Notes: a model not told the origin generated them from the letters alone. A stretch of 64,000 bases of DNA from Rhodovulum sp. ES.010 (GCF_900142935.1 NZ_FSRS01000001.1:2738001-2802000), one strand, 5' to 3'. Shown: positions 1 through 8,324, numbered from the stretch's first letter. Numbers and translations are program-made.

Positions 1-371
1 TCGGTCCGCGCCGCGGCCGCGTCGGCACTGAGAAAGCTGAACGCCTCGGCCAGCCTCTCGTAGCTTTTGTCGGAAAGCTTCGTGGCGAAGGCGTCCTCGG
101 CGGTGGTGCCTTCGGACAGCACCTTCTTGATGAAGAACTTGCTGCCGATATCGTCCTGCAACCCGAAGGCGCCCAGCGCGACCTTGAGCAGGCGATAGTC
201 GCCGACCAGGTCGTCGGCCGTTTTGACGTCGCCGATCTTCTCGGCGAAATAGTCGAGGTCCCGCTGAACGGCGGGACTCTCGTTGAAGGCGTCCTGCTGG
301 CGCTCCATCGTGCGTTCGAGGAAGCGCCAGCCGGCGAAACCGCCGAACGGGACGACCGGCTGAAAGCTCAT
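1..371 (-). CDS. DUF1217-family flagellar-locus protein, C-terminus cut by the window edge
   Basis: Reading leftward from an ATG at 371, the frame is open to base 1, giving 123 residues that begin MSFQPVVPFGGFAGWRFLERT. The opening F-x-P-V-V-P-F-G-G-x-A-G-W-x-F-L motif and the following helical stretch match DUF1217 proteins encoded beside flagellar genes in Rhodobacterales; I know no biochemical function for the family. The start codon overlaps the flbT stop by 4 bp (ATGA), which supports translational coupling in a flaF-flbT-DUF1217 operon. Base composition matches the neighbours. The rest of the gene lies outside the window. Confidence 0.8.
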   Translation of the reverse strand, partial: MSFQPVVPFGGFAGWRFLERTMERQQDAFNESPAVQRDLDYFAEKIGDVKTADDLVGDYRLLKVALGAFGLQDDIGSKFFIKKVLSEGTTAEDAFATKLSDKSYERLAEAFSFLSADAAAART

Positions 372-775
372 GACGGTCGCGCGCCCGCCAGCAGCCGCTC
401 CTCGCGCGGCAGAAGGCAGCGCAGCGCCTTGAGTACCTGGTAGGGCTGCTCACCCATCACCGCCTCGGTCGCCTGCGTCAGCTGGCTGCGGCTGTCATGG
501 TCGGTCAGCACCTGGCTCAGCTGCTCGATCCCGCGCAAGAGCTGCGGGCGGGCATCCGCCGCCGCCATGTCGCCGGACAGCACGAGCTGCGCGATGTAGC
601 ACACCCGGCGGACCGGCGTGTTCACCTCCTCGGGGTGGATCGCGTCGCGCAGCCGCAGGATGTGGGCGTTGGGCGTCTTGATCGACAACCGCGTGCGGCG
701 GTCGCCGTTCTCGATCACCGCGCCGTTCACGAGGACCCGTTCCTTGGGGCCGAGTTTGAGGACCAGACCGCTCAT
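368..775 (-). CDS. flbT: Flagellin mRNA/assembly regulator FlbT
   Basis: The 135-residue product begins MSGLVLKLGPKERVLVNGAV and has the FlbT features: a KLGPxERxxxNGAVI N-terminus, NRRTRLSIK-like strands (here DRRTRLSIK), the ILR segment and an R-x-C-Y-I-A-Q-L-V-L-S-G motif. In Caulobacter FlbT acts after transcription on flagellin mRNA, coupling flagellin synthesis to hook completion. The frame stays open upstream, but the internal ATG at 775 is chosen because it overlaps the flaF stop as ATGA and starts the conserved domain. It is encoded between flaF and a DUF1217 gene, downstream of flagellin. Confidence 0.93.
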   Translation of the reverse strand: MSGLVLKLGPKERVLVNGAVIENGDRRTRLSIKTPNAHILRLRDAIHPEEVNTPVRRVCYIAQLVLSGDMAAADARPQLLRGIEQLSQVLTDHDSRSQLTQATEAVMGEQPYQVLKALRCLLPREERLLAGARPS

Positions 776-1152
776 GCCGCCGCCTCCGAGGATTGCAGCC
801 CGCGCATGATCGCGGTGTTGACCTCGACCAGCGGCCCGATCGCGGCGTTGCCGTTCAGGACCTCGCGGCTGTGGTGGGTGGTGAACTCGTACAGGTAGAA
901 GATGCGCGCGCGCAGCGATTGCGGCAGGCCGTTGTCGCCGTCGGCGACATCGGCGGCGAGCATCGTCCAGAGCCGGCGGTTTTCGTGGATCGCGGAGGCG
1001 AGGGCGGGAAACCCCTTGGCCCCGGCGGTCTCCGCGGCCTTGAGCCGTGCCGTGATGCGGGCGAAGGCGGCGTATTCGGTGGCGCGGGGGGTGCGGGTCT
1101 GCGCCTGCTCGGGCGCGGAATAGGCCTTTTGGGCCATTTGCAGGGCATTCAT
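772..1152 (-). CDS. flaF: Flagellar biosynthesis regulator FlaF
   Basis: This 126-residue protein starts MNALQMAQKAYSAPEQAQTR and carries the FlaF signature: an N-terminal A-x-x-A-Y region, a conserved E-Y-x-A-F-x-R-I-T helix and the L-W-T-x-L-A-x-D-V segment near residue 65. FlaF works with FlbT in alphaproteobacteria to control flagellin translation and secretion. The gene lies 77 bp downstream of the flagellin stop and its stop overlaps the flbT start. The stem-loop between flagellin and flaF suggests separate mRNA segments with different abundance. Confidence 0.93.
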   Translation of the reverse strand: MNALQMAQKAYSAPEQAQTRTPRATEYAAFARITARLKAAETAGAKGFPALASAIHENRRLWTMLAADVADGDNGLPQSLRARIFYLYEFTTHHSREVLNGNAAIGPLVEVNTAIMRGLQSSEAAA

Positions 1153-1196
1153 GTTCTGTCACTCCATTCTGAAGATCGGCTAAGGCGTCAGCGGAT

Positions 1197-1220
1197 GGGC
1201 CGGGGCGTTCGCCCCGGCCC
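1197..1220 (-). terminator. GC-rich stem-loop after flagellin
   Basis: An 11-bp perfect inverted repeat (GGGCCGGGGCG, then 2 bases, then CGCCCCGGCCC) lies 9 bp downstream of the flagellin stop codon. No T-run follows it on the minus strand. It therefore fits an mRNA-stabilising 3' structure or partial terminator better than a classic rho-independent terminator. It could account for a high flagellin-to-flaF/flbT transcript ratio. Confidence 0.6.
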
Positions 1221-1229
1221 GGCCGTGTC

Positions 1230-2507
1230 TTAGCGGAAGAGCGACAGCAGGTTCTGCGGCGCCTGGTTGGCGATCGACAGCGACTGCGTGCCCAGCTGCT
1301 GCTGCACCTGCAGCGCCTGCAGACGGGCCGAAGCCTCCTCCATGTTGGCGTCGACCAGCGTGCCGATGCCGGCCTTCAGCGAGTCGGTCAGCTTGCTGAC
1401 GAAATCCGACTGGATCTCGATCCGGCTCTGGGCGGAACCGAACTCGGCCGCGGCGTCGATCGAGTACTGGATCATGTCCTCGATGTCGTTCAACGCTTTG
1501 GTCCGCGAGGCGTCGTCGGTGGTGACGCTCAGGGTGTTGAGGTCGGACAGACCCCCCTGGCCCCGGGTGCCGGTCACTGTGATGTCGACGTCGTTCTGGT
1601 TGGCAGGCGTCGTGGTCGGTTTGTTGTTGGTGATCGTCAGATCGGTGCCATCGAACGCGACGGCGAAATCGTTCGACAGGCCGGCGCCTTCCAGGGCACC
1701 CCGAAGACCGCCCAGAACGGCGGATGCGCCGTCGCCTTCGTTGATCGTGTAGGACACGTTCACGCCGCCGACATCGAGTTCGATCTGGTCGCCGGCCACC
1801 AGGCGGTCCGCATAGGCGCCGGTGAGTTCGTCGGCCCGCAGGGCCACGGCGCCGCCGGTGGTGCCGTCGGCTTGTGCGAAGTCGAAGCTCGCCCCGGTGA
1901 TGGCGACGCTGCCACCGTTCTCGGCAGCGGTCGAGGCGCTACCGGTGTTGAAGACGGAGGCCGAAACATCCGTGCCCACGTTCACCGAGAGGTTGGTGTT
2001 GGCGAGGTCCACGGTGATGTTGTTGGACTGCACGGTGCCATCCGACGACCGGTCGAGCGACGACAGGATGTCGATCGAGTTCGTGCTGCCGCCGGCGGAC
2101 CCGTTCACCAGGTTGAGGCCGTTGAACTGCGCTGCGCCGACGACGGATTCGATCTGGCTGGTCAGCTGGTCGATGTCGGTCTGCAGTTTGGCGCGGTCGA
2201 CGTTTTCCTCCTGGGCGGCGACGATCTTGCCTTTCATCTCCGTCAGCAGGTCGGTGATCGACTCTGAGGCGTTCCGGGCGACCGCGACGCTCGATTCACC
2301 CAGCGCGAGGCTGTCGGAGATGCCTTCGAAGCCCTTCACGTCGGAGTCCATCACCTTCGAGATGGCCCAGACGGCGGCGTTGTCCCTGGCCGAGTCGACG
2401 GCCTTGCCGGTCGAGATCTGGTTCTGGACGTCGGCCATCCCCTTGTTGATGCTTTTCAGGGTTTGCAGCGCGGTCATGGCGCCGGTGTTCGTCAGAATGC
2501 TGGACAT
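1230..2507 (-). CDS. fliC: Flagellin
   Basis: The 425-residue flagellin has the typical conserved ends. The N-terminus is MSSILTNTGAMTALQTLKSI, with the QNQISTGKAV-like D0/D1 motif. The C-terminus has RIEIQSDFVSKL, a long coiled helix and a QNLLSLFR-type end. The middle part (about residues 175-340) is Ser/Thr/Asp/Gly-rich and variable, as expected for the exposed D2/D3 region. It is exported by the flagellar type III apparatus and forms the filament. The frame stays open 48 codons further, but the ATG at 2507 matches the family N-terminus and has AAGGA at 2518-2522. A single flagellin gene next to flaF/flbT is the usual Rhodobacterales arrangement. Confidence 0.96.
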   Translation of the reverse strand: MSSILTNTGAMTALQTLKSINKGMADVQNQISTGKAVDSARDNAAVWAISKVMDSDVKGFEGISDSLALGESSVAVARNASESITDLLTEMKGKIVAAQEENVDRAKLQTDIDQLTSQIESVVGAAQFNGLNLVNGSAGGSTNSIDILSSLDRSSDGTVQSNNITVDLANTNLSVNVGTDVSASVFNTGSASTAAENGGSVAITGASFDFAQADGTTGGAVALRADELTGAYADRLVAGDQIELDVGGVNVSYTINEGDGASAVLGGLRGALEGAGLSNDFAVAFDGTDLTITNNKPTTTPANQNDVDITVTGTRGQGGLSDLNTLSVTTDDASRTKALNDIEDMIQYSIDAAAEFGSAQSRIEIQSDFVSKLTDSLKAGIGTLVDANMEEASARLQALQVQQQLGTQSLSIANQAPQNLLSLFR

Positions 2508-2517
2508 GTGTTTTCGG

Positions 2518-2546
2518 TCCTTGCTGTAGATAAGGCGCTTTGCGCC
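2518..2546 (-). promoter_or_regulatory. Flagellin leader: Shine-Dalgarno plus short hairpin
   Basis: On the minus strand the flagellin leader contains a perfect GGCGC-AAA-GCGCC hairpin (2534-2546), followed 11 bp later by AAGGA (2518-2522) and the ATG at 2507. The rest of the 213-bp gap to the FlgN-like gene holds a second inverted repeat, CCCGAG/CTCGGG, at 2643-2663. I could not assign a sigma-28 or sigma-54 promoter with confidence. FlbT binding to a flagellin 5' leader is known in Caulobacter, so the hairpin is a candidate target; that link is inference. Confidence 0.4.
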
Positions 2547-2720
2547 GTTGCGTTTGCACCGCGAGGCGGTGGCTTGTGCAGGCATTCTGTCCAGTGCGGT
2601 GGCGGAGAGTTCCGAACCCGCGCCGCCCTTTGTTGGGCGCGTCCCGAGCATTTCAGCCTCGGGTTAAGCGGTACCTAACGGCCGTTTCGTTCTATTCCGG
2701 CCTTTTGTCTAAAATGCGGC

Positions 2721-3059
2721 TCAGGCGCGGCGAGTTACGGCACGGTTAACGGCGCCGATGGCGGCGGACTGGCCGCCGGGGCCGTAGGTGGTCAGCGGCT
2801 CGGCCGGGGCGCGGGCGCGTTTCAGGCTGGCCGCCGCGCTGTCGACGCCGCGGCGCATCGCGGCCAGAAGCTCGGCATTGCGCGCGGCCATCTCGCGCAG
2901 GCGCGCAAGCGTGTCGGCGTCGGTGATCGGGTGCCGTTCGAGCTCGGCGACGGCGCGCTCCTTCTCGGCGGCGATGGCCGGCAGCGCCTTGAAGTCCGCG
3001 CGCCGCAGCGCCGTGCGCTCGCGCAGCAGCAGCTCTTCGAGCGGGTCAGCCTGCGTCAT
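2721..3059 (-). CDS. FlgN-like flagellar export chaperone (tentative)
   Basis: A 112-residue, charged, mostly helical protein starting MTQADPLEELLLRERTALRR. The heptad-like Leu/Ala pattern through about residue 75 (LLLRERTALRRADF, AELERH, LAAMRRGVDSAAASL) and the small size resemble FlgN-type chaperones of hook-associated proteins. Its 5' end overlaps the rod-binding protein gene by 14 bp, so the two are co-translated. The assignment rests on size, helical pattern and location rather than on a diagnostic motif, so it could also be an unnamed flagellar accessory protein. Confidence 0.6.
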   Translation of the reverse strand: MTQADPLEELLLRERTALRRADFKALPAIAAEKERAVAELERHPITDADTLARLREMAARNAELLAAMRRGVDSAAASLKRARAPAEPLTTYGPGGQSAAIGAVNRAVTRRA

Positions 3060-3339
3060 CGATTCTCTCCTTCAGCGCCTCGAACAGCGATTCGGCCAGC
3101 CCGATGCCGCCCGCCTCGACCATTTCCTTCGCCTGTTCCTGTCGCAGGAAGGAGGCGAACTGTTCCTCGCCGGGGCCGCCGGTGAAGGCCCCCTTGGTTT
3201 CGCCCAGGCCCGCGTTTTTCAGCATTTCCGCAAGGAATTGCGCCTCGAGCGCCTTGGCGGCCTCGCGCAGGTGCGTGTCGCGGGCCGATGGCGTTTCTGG
3301 CGGGACGTGGCCGGCGGGCGCGGAGATCGGCGGCAGCAT
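3046..3339 (-). CDS. Flagellar rod-binding protein (FlgJ N-terminal domain-like)
   Basis: The 97-residue product contains the FlgJ N-terminal rod-binding signature: REAAKALEAQFLAEMLKNAG at about residues 25-44, then EEQFASFLRQEQAKEMVEAGGIGLAE. In enterobacteria this domain is fused to a muramidase; here, as in other alphaproteobacteria, only the rod-capping half is present. It is expected in the periplasm during rod assembly. It is divergently placed from fliK across a 116-bp gap and overlaps the FlgN-like gene downstream. Confidence 0.85.
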   Translation of the reverse strand: MLPPISAPAGHVPPETPSARDTHLREAAKALEAQFLAEMLKNAGLGETKGAFTGGPGEEQFASFLRQEQAKEMVEAGGIGLAESLFEALKERIDDAG

Positions 3340-3369
3340 GGGGCGTTCCCTAAATTGCGAGTCGTTTTT

Positions 3370-3404
3370 CCGGTTATGGCGCGCATCCGGTAAAGAACCG
3401 GTAA
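3370..3404. repeat. Three CCGGTWA repeats in the flagellar divergent promoter region
   Basis: The 116-bp gap between the rod-binding protein gene and fliK has three copies of CCGGT(T/A)A, starting at 3370, 3387 and 3398. The last two are 11 bp apart, about one helical turn. They may be operator half-sites for a flagellar regulator. No known consensus is matched well enough to name the factor. Confidence 0.35.
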
Positions 3405-3455
3405 CCCGTTGCCGGGCAGTCTGGCCGCGTCACAGGCAGAAGGCCGGCAGAACGC

Positions 3456-5255
3456 ATGCAGTATCCTCTTGGTCTGGATTTGGCGGGCGGTCCCGTCACA
3501 GGTGCGCCCGAGGGCGCCCGCGCGGCGCCCGATGGCGAGGGCGCCGCCCCCGGCGGTTTCCTCGATGCCTTCGCGGCCGGAGAGGCGGCGCAGAGCGGCG
3601 GCGCGCCGGCGCGTGCCGCAAGGCCCTGGCCGGAAATGTCGGACGCGCCGCGCTCGGGCGCGCTTGCCGCCGCGATGGAGGCGCTGCAGGCCGCCGGCAC
3701 GCAGACGGGGGAGCCCGCCGCCGATGCCCGCGCCACCGCCCCGCTTTCACCCGACGGCGTCGCGCCGCCCGACCCCGATGCCGTCGCGCGACCCGGCGCC
3801 GCGACGACCCCGCCGCGGGATGCCGCCGCCGTGCTGCCCGACGCCACGCCCGCCCTTGCCGAGGCCGCAGAGGACGGCGCGCTGCCGGCTCCGACCCCGG
3901 CCAAGGAGGCGCCCGCCGGCGCACCCGCGCCCGCGTCGAAAACGCCTGGCGAGGAGGCGCCGCCCGCGGGCGAGCCGTCGCCCGCGCTTCCGGAGGTCGC
4001 CGCCGTGCCCGCCCCGACCGACGAGCGCGTCGCGGATACCCCGCGCAAGAGGCCCCCCGCGGCCGCAAACGCGCCGGACAGCATGCCCCCGGCCGCCAGG
4101 GCCCCGGCCATGCCGGGCAAGGAAACGGCCCGTGGCGCCGTCGAGGCCGCGCCGCCCGACGCGGCGCGCCGCCCTGCGTCCCCCGACGCGCCCGCGGCGC
4201 AGCCGCACCCCGGCGGGCCCCGCCCGCATGGCGAGGCCCGGCCCGCGGTTGTGCAGGCGGCCGCCGAGACAGCGGGCCGGGCCGCCCCGGAAGACACGGC
4301 CCGGCCGCGCGCCGACGCGGCGCCCGCCGATCCGGCGGGGCGCGGCGCGGAGCCGAAGGTCGAGGCCCCGCGCAACGCGCCCGCCGCGGCCCCGCCCAAG
4401 GCTCCGCCGCCGGTCGCGCCCGCCCAGGCCGCGCCCCCCGAGGCCGATGGCGCTCCGGCCCCCCGGCCCGAGAGCCAGGCGCCGGCGACCCGCGGCGAAG
4501 GTGTCGCGGACCGCCCCGCCGCGCCCGCGACGGCCGCGCAGACCCCCGCGATGGCCGAGGCGATTCGCCGCCAGCAGGCCGCCGACGGGGCGCCCGCCCC
4601 GGGCGACCGCGCCCGCGGCGACGAGGCCCCGCGCGCCGAGGCCCGCCCCGCGGCCTCGGCCCCCGACGCGCCGCGCCCCGCCCCCGAGCCGGTTGCCGCG
4701 AAGCCCGCCGAGGCGCCGGCGCCGGCCGACGCCGCCCGGCTGCCCTCGGCCATGGCGGAGCCGGCCCTGCCCGACGCCCAGCCCCTGGCCGACGCGCCGC
4801 AGTCCGACCGGCCGACGACCGACGCGCCGCGCGCGCAGCAGCCCGCGCCGGCGCTCGCCGACACCCCGCGGGCCGCCATGCGGATCATGGCCGAGGCGCT
4901 GCATCGCGCCGCGGACGGCTCGGTCGAACTGACCCTCAGCCCCGAGGAACTCGGCCGCGTGCGCCTGACGCTGAGCCCCGGCGAGAACGGCATCGCCGTG
5001 ACGGTCACCGCCGAGCGAGGCGAGACGGCGGACCTGATGCGCCGCCACGCCGACATGCTGGGCAATGCCATGCGCGAACTCGGCTATGGCGAGGTGACGC
5101 TCGATTTCACCGGCGGCGGCCCGCGCGACGGCCACGCCGCCCCCGACCCCGACGCCGTGGCCGAGGGGCTCTCCGACGCCCCCGCCCCCGACCGGACCGA
5201 TGCGCGGGCGCCGGCCCGCCCGGCCGCTGCGGGCGGCCTCGACCTGCGCCTCTGA
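3456..5255 (+). CDS. fliK: Flagellar hook-length control protein FliK
   Basis: This 599-residue protein has a very long Ala/Pro-rich, low-complexity N-terminal part (to about residue 465). The C-terminal domain is recognisable by HRAADGSVELTLSPEELGRV, RLTLSPGENGIAVTVTAERG and MRRHADMLGNAMRELGYG. The L-x-P-x-x-L-G-x-V-x-v motif is the FliK hook-length/specificity-switch signature. The protein acts as a secreted molecular ruler and switches the export apparatus from hook to filament substrates. The ATG at 3456 follows a weak purine-rich site. flgD begins 14 bp downstream, in keeping with a hook operon. The N-terminal half is unlikely to be alignable between species. Confidence 0.88.
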   Translation: MQYPLGLDLAGGPVTGAPEGARAAPDGEGAAPGGFLDAFAAGEAAQSGGAPARAARPWPEMSDAPRSGALAAAMEALQAAGTQTGEPAADARATAPLSPDGVAPPDPDAVARPGAATTPPRDAAAVLPDATPALAEAAEDGALPAPTPAKEAPAGAPAPASKTPGEEAPPAGEPSPALPEVAAVPAPTDERVADTPRKRPPAAANAPDSMPPAARAPAMPGKETARGAVEAAPPDAARRPASPDAPAAQPHPGGPRPHGEARPAVVQAAAETAGRAAPEDTARPRADAAPADPAGRGAEPKVEAPRNAPAAAPPKAPPPVAPAQAAPPEADGAPAPRPESQAPATRGEGVADRPAAPATAAQTPAMAEAIRRQQAADGAPAPGDRARGDEAPRAEARPAASAPDAPRPAPEPVAAKPAEAPAPADAARLPSAMAEPALPDAQPLADAPQSDRPTTDAPRAQQPAPALADTPRAAMRIMAEALHRAADGSVELTLSPEELGRVRLTLSPGENGIAVTVTAERGETADLMRRHADMLGNAMRELGYGEVTLDFTGGGPRDGHAAPDPDAVAEGLSDAPAPDRTDARAPARPAAAGGLDLRL

Positions 5256-5269
5256 CAGGAGTGACCGAC

Positions 5270-5947
5270 ATGGACAGCGTGACATCAGCGACGGCCGCCA
5301 GCGCCGCAAGCACGGCCCGGGACAAGGGTGACGACTCGAAAAAGGGCGCGATCAGCAGCGATTTCGAGACCTTCCTGCGCATGCTGACCGTGCAGATGGA
5401 GAACCAGGACCCGCTGAACCCGATCGAGTCCTCCGACTACGCGGTTCAGCTTGCGACATTCTCCGGCGTCGAGCAGCAGGTCCTGACGAACGACCTGCTG
5501 GAGACGCTGGGCCAGAATCTCGGCGGTGCGGGGCTTGCGCAATACGGCTCCTGGGTCGGGATGGAGGCGCGCGCCGCGGTGCCGGCGGCGTTCGACGGCA
5601 GCAGCCCCGTCACCGTCGTTCCGCAAGCCGCGGCCGATGCCGACAAGGCGCAGCTTGTGGTCCGCGACGCCGACGGCAAGGAGGTGCAGCGGCTTTCGAT
5701 CGGAACCGACGGGGCGCCCATGGAGTGGACCGGGGCGGGGACCGACGGCGCGGTGCTGCCGGCCGGCAGCTACCGTTTCGTCGTCGAAAGCTTCAAGGAA
5801 GGCGCCCGGATCGCCGAGAAGCAGGCCGAGGTCTATGCCCCCATCACCGAGGTCCGCAGCGGCACCGAGGGCGTCACGGTCGTCTTCGCCGGCGGCGGCG
5901 AGGCGTCGGCCGGCAACGTCTCGGCCCTGCGCCAGGGCGACGGCTGA
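5270..5947 (+). CDS. flgD: Flagellar hook-capping/scaffold protein FlgD
   Basis: The 225-residue product starts MDSVTSATAASAASTARDKG. It carries the FlgD N-terminal motif: DFETFLRMLTVQMENQDPLN, followed by P-I-E-S-S-D-Y-A-V-Q-L-A-T-F-S-G-V-E-Q at about residues 50-70. The C-terminal half fits the FlgD FlgD-Ig/Tudor region (SYRFVVESFKEG). FlgD caps the growing hook and polymerises hook protein FlgE beneath it. The upstream frame stays open through fliK, but the ATG at 5270 with AGGAGTG just before it is the natural start. Confidence 0.93.
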   Translation: MDSVTSATAASAASTARDKGDDSKKGAISSDFETFLRMLTVQMENQDPLNPIESSDYAVQLATFSGVEQQVLTNDLLETLGQNLGGAGLAQYGSWVGMEARAAVPAAFDGSSPVTVVPQAAADADKAQLVVRDADGKEVQRLSIGTDGAPMEWTGAGTDGAVLPAGSYRFVVESFKEGARIAEKQAEVYAPITEVRSGTEGVTVVFAGGGEASAGNVSALRQGDG

Positions 5948-5954
5948 GCGCGGC

Positions 5955-7484
5955 CTAGATCAGCAGCGCAAGGCCGATCGCCGCGCTGGCCGCCCCGGCG
6001 CCCAGGCCCATCCAGAGCGCGGGCTTCAGCGCCGAGGGCGGGTCGGATTCGGGCGCGGGGTTGGAACTGCGGATCAGCGCCGCCTCGGCCATGTCGGGCA
6101 GGCGCGGGCCGAACCGCGAGAGAACCTGGACGGTGCGCAGCAGGTCGCGCACGACCGCCTTGGGCCCGATGTTCTCCTTGATGTATTCCTCGACGACGGG
6201 CTTGGCGACTTCCCAGATGTTGATCGAGGGGTTGAGCGAGCGCGACACGCCCTCGACCACCACCATCGTCCGCTGGAGCAGGATCAGCTCGGTCCGCGTC
6301 GCCATGCCGAAGCGTTCGGTGACCTCGAACAGATAGGCCAGCAGCCGCGCCATCGAGATGTGGCTGGCATCCATGCCGAAGATCGGTTCGCCCACCGAGC
6401 GCAGGGCCTGCGCGAACTCGTCCACGTCGCGGTCGGCGGGCACGTAGCCCGCCTCGAAATGCACCTCGGCCACGCGCTGGTAGTCGCGCCGGATGAAGCC
6501 GTAGAGGATCTCGGCATAGACCCGCCGGGTATATTCGTCGATCCGCCCCATGATGCCGAAATCGAACACCAGGATGTCGCCGTTGGGCGCCACCTTCATG
6601 TTGCCCTGGTGCATGTCGGCGTGGAAATAGCCGTCGCGCAGCGCGTGCCGCAGGAACATCGACAACACCCGCTCGCCCAGCGCGCGCCGGTCGTGCCCGG
6701 CGGCGTCCAGCGCCGCGTTGTCGCCCAGGGCGACGCCTTCGGCCCAGCCCAGCGTCAACACGCGCTTGCCCGAGAGCGGCCAGACCACCCGGGGCACCTG
6801 GAAGCCGGGGTCGGCCTCGGTATTCGCGGCGTATTCGGCCGCGGCCGAGGTCTCGATCCTGAGGTCCAGCTCGCCCGTCACCACGCTGTCGAAATGCGCG
6901 ATCACGTCGGTCGGGCGCAGCCGCCGCGAGAACGGCGCGAGGATCTCGATGGTCGAGGCGGCGAAGTAGAACGCGTCGATATCCTTGCGGAACTTCCGTT
7001 CCACGTTGGGCCGCAGCACCTTGACCGCGACCTGTTCGCCGGTCGCGGCGATGCGCGCCTTGTGCACCTGCGCGATCGAGGCGGCCGCGATGGGTTCGGA
7101 GAACTCCGAGAACAACGCATCGGCCGGCTGGCCCAGCTCCTCGGCCACGGTCGCCTTGGCCACCTCGATCGGGAAGGGCGGCAGCTTGTCCTGCAGCACG
7201 CGCAACTGCTCGGCCAGGTCGGCCCCCACCACGTCGGGCCGGGTCGACAGGATCTGCCCGAACTTGATGTAGGCCGGCCCCAGCGCGGTCAGCGCGCGGG
7301 TCACCGGGGGGCGGCTCTCGTCGCCCTTCTCGCCCAGCCACTTGAACGGCCAGCCGAGGATGCGCGCCGCGACCCGGACGCTGGCCGGGGCCTCCATCGC
7401 CTCCAGCACGAAGCGGTTGGCGCCGGTGCGTTCGAACGTGGCCAGTGTCTGCACCAGCCGCCAGATATTGTGGGGACCGCGCAC
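5955..7484 (-). CDS. ubiB: UbiB-family kinase-like ubiquinone biosynthesis protein
   Basis: The 509-residue protein has the UbiB/COQ8 hallmarks: the K-x-G-Q motif (AYIKFGQILSTRP), the Ala-rich loop AAASIAQVHKA near residue 135, the VAVKVLRP lysine strand and the DFG-like LVFDFGIMG. A hydrophobic C-terminal hairpin (WMGLGAGAASAAIGLALLI) anchors it in the membrane. UbiB is an atypical kinase/ATPase needed for ubiquinone synthesis. The start is GTG at 7484, one base after the ubiE stop, so ubiE-ubiB form an operon. Confidence 0.95.
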   Translation of the reverse strand: MRGPHNIWRLVQTLATFERTGANRFVLEAMEAPASVRVAARILGWPFKWLGEKGDESRPPVTRALTALGPAYIKFGQILSTRPDVVGADLAEQLRVLQDKLPPFPIEVAKATVAEELGQPADALFSEFSEPIAAASIAQVHKARIAATGEQVAVKVLRPNVERKFRKDIDAFYFAASTIEILAPFSRRLRPTDVIAHFDSVVTGELDLRIETSAAAEYAANTEADPGFQVPRVVWPLSGKRVLTLGWAEGVALGDNAALDAAGHDRRALGERVLSMFLRHALRDGYFHADMHQGNMKVAPNGDILVFDFGIMGRIDEYTRRVYAEILYGFIRRDYQRVAEVHFEAGYVPADRDVDEFAQALRSVGEPIFGMDASHISMARLLAYLFEVTERFGMATRTELILLQRTMVVVEGVSRSLNPSINIWEVAKPVVEEYIKENIGPKAVVRDLLRTVQVLSRFGPRLPDMAEAALIRSSNPAPESDPPSALKPALWMGLGAGAASAAIGLALLI

Positions 7485-7485
7485 T

Positions 7486-8238
7486 CTAGATCTTCCAGCC
7501 CGAATGCAGCGCCGCGATGCCCATCGACAGGTTGCGATACTTGACCTGCCCGAACCCGGCCTTGCGGATCATCTCGGCGAAGGCCTCCTGGTCGGGGAAC
7601 TTGCGGATCGATTCCACCAGGTACTGGTAGCTGTCGCGATCCTTGGCCACGATCTGGCCCATCACCGGGATCACGTTGAAGGAATAGCGGTCATAGGCCC
7701 ATTGCATCGCGGGGTTCGGCAACTGGCTGAACTCCAGCACCATCAGCCGCCCGCCCGGTTTCAGCACCCTGTAGGCCTCGTTCAGCCAGTCCTGGATGCG
7801 GGTGACGTTGCGGGTGCCGAAGGCATTGGTGACCACGTCGAAGGACCCGGTCTCGAACGGCAGGTCCATCGCGTCGCCCACCACCCAGTCCAGCCGGTCG
7901 GCCAGGTCGGCGGCCGCGGCGCGCTTCTGCCCCTCGACCAGCATCGACTCGGTCATGTCGCAGACCACCGCCGTCGCCCCCGGCGCGCGGCCGAGGAACC
8001 GGAACGCGATGTCGCCGGTGCCGCCCGCCACGTCCAGCAGCCGCTGGTGCGACCGCGGCGCCAGCCAGTCCATCATCGCGTCCTTCCAGATGCGATGGAT
8101 GCCGCCCGACATCAGGTCGTTCATCAGGTCGTAGCGCGAGGCGACGCGGGTGAAGACCCCGTGGACCATCCCCGCCTTTTCCTCTTCGGCGACGGTCTGG
8201 AAGCCGAAATGGGTGGTGTTCTGGGTGTGCTCTGTCAT
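7486..8238 (-). CDS. ubiE: Ubiquinone biosynthesis C-methyltransferase UbiE
   Basis: The 250-residue SAM-dependent methyltransferase contains the UbiE signature sequences: [21 protein letters not shown], the SAM-binding [13 protein letters not shown] (residues about 68-80), [16 protein letters not shown] and the C-terminal [12 protein letters not shown]. It methylates the demethoxy-benzoquinol (and demethylmenaquinol) ring. The ATG at 8238 lies 86 bp from divergently transcribed mutM, so the gap probably carries both promoters. It is followed by ubiB after one base. Confidence 0.97.
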   Translation of the reverse strand: MTEHTQNTTHFGFQTVAEEEKAGMVHGVFTRVASRYDLMNDLMSGGIHRIWKDAMMDWLAPRSHQRLLDVAGGTGDIAFRFLGRAPGATAVVCDMTESMLVEGQKRAAAADLADRLDWVVGDAMDLPFETGSFDVVTNAFGTRNVTRIQDWLNEAYRVLKPGGRLMVLEFSQLPNPAMQWAYDRYSFNVIPVMGQIVAKDRDSYQYLVESIRKFPDQEAFAEMIRKAGFGQVKYRNLSMGIAALHSGWKI

Positions 8239-8324
8239 CGGGCCTTGCCGTTGATCTCTCGGGCTCTTCTTATAGGGCGCCCTGCGGGGGTTACAATGCG
8301 CGTCCGATCACAAGGAAGGGCCCG

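Noticed and set aside
3104..5269. Plus-strand frame running into flgD from inside the rod-binding gene
   Set aside because: Upstream of 5270 it is an Arg/Pro-rich alternative frame of fliK. FlgD homology begins at the ATG at 5270.
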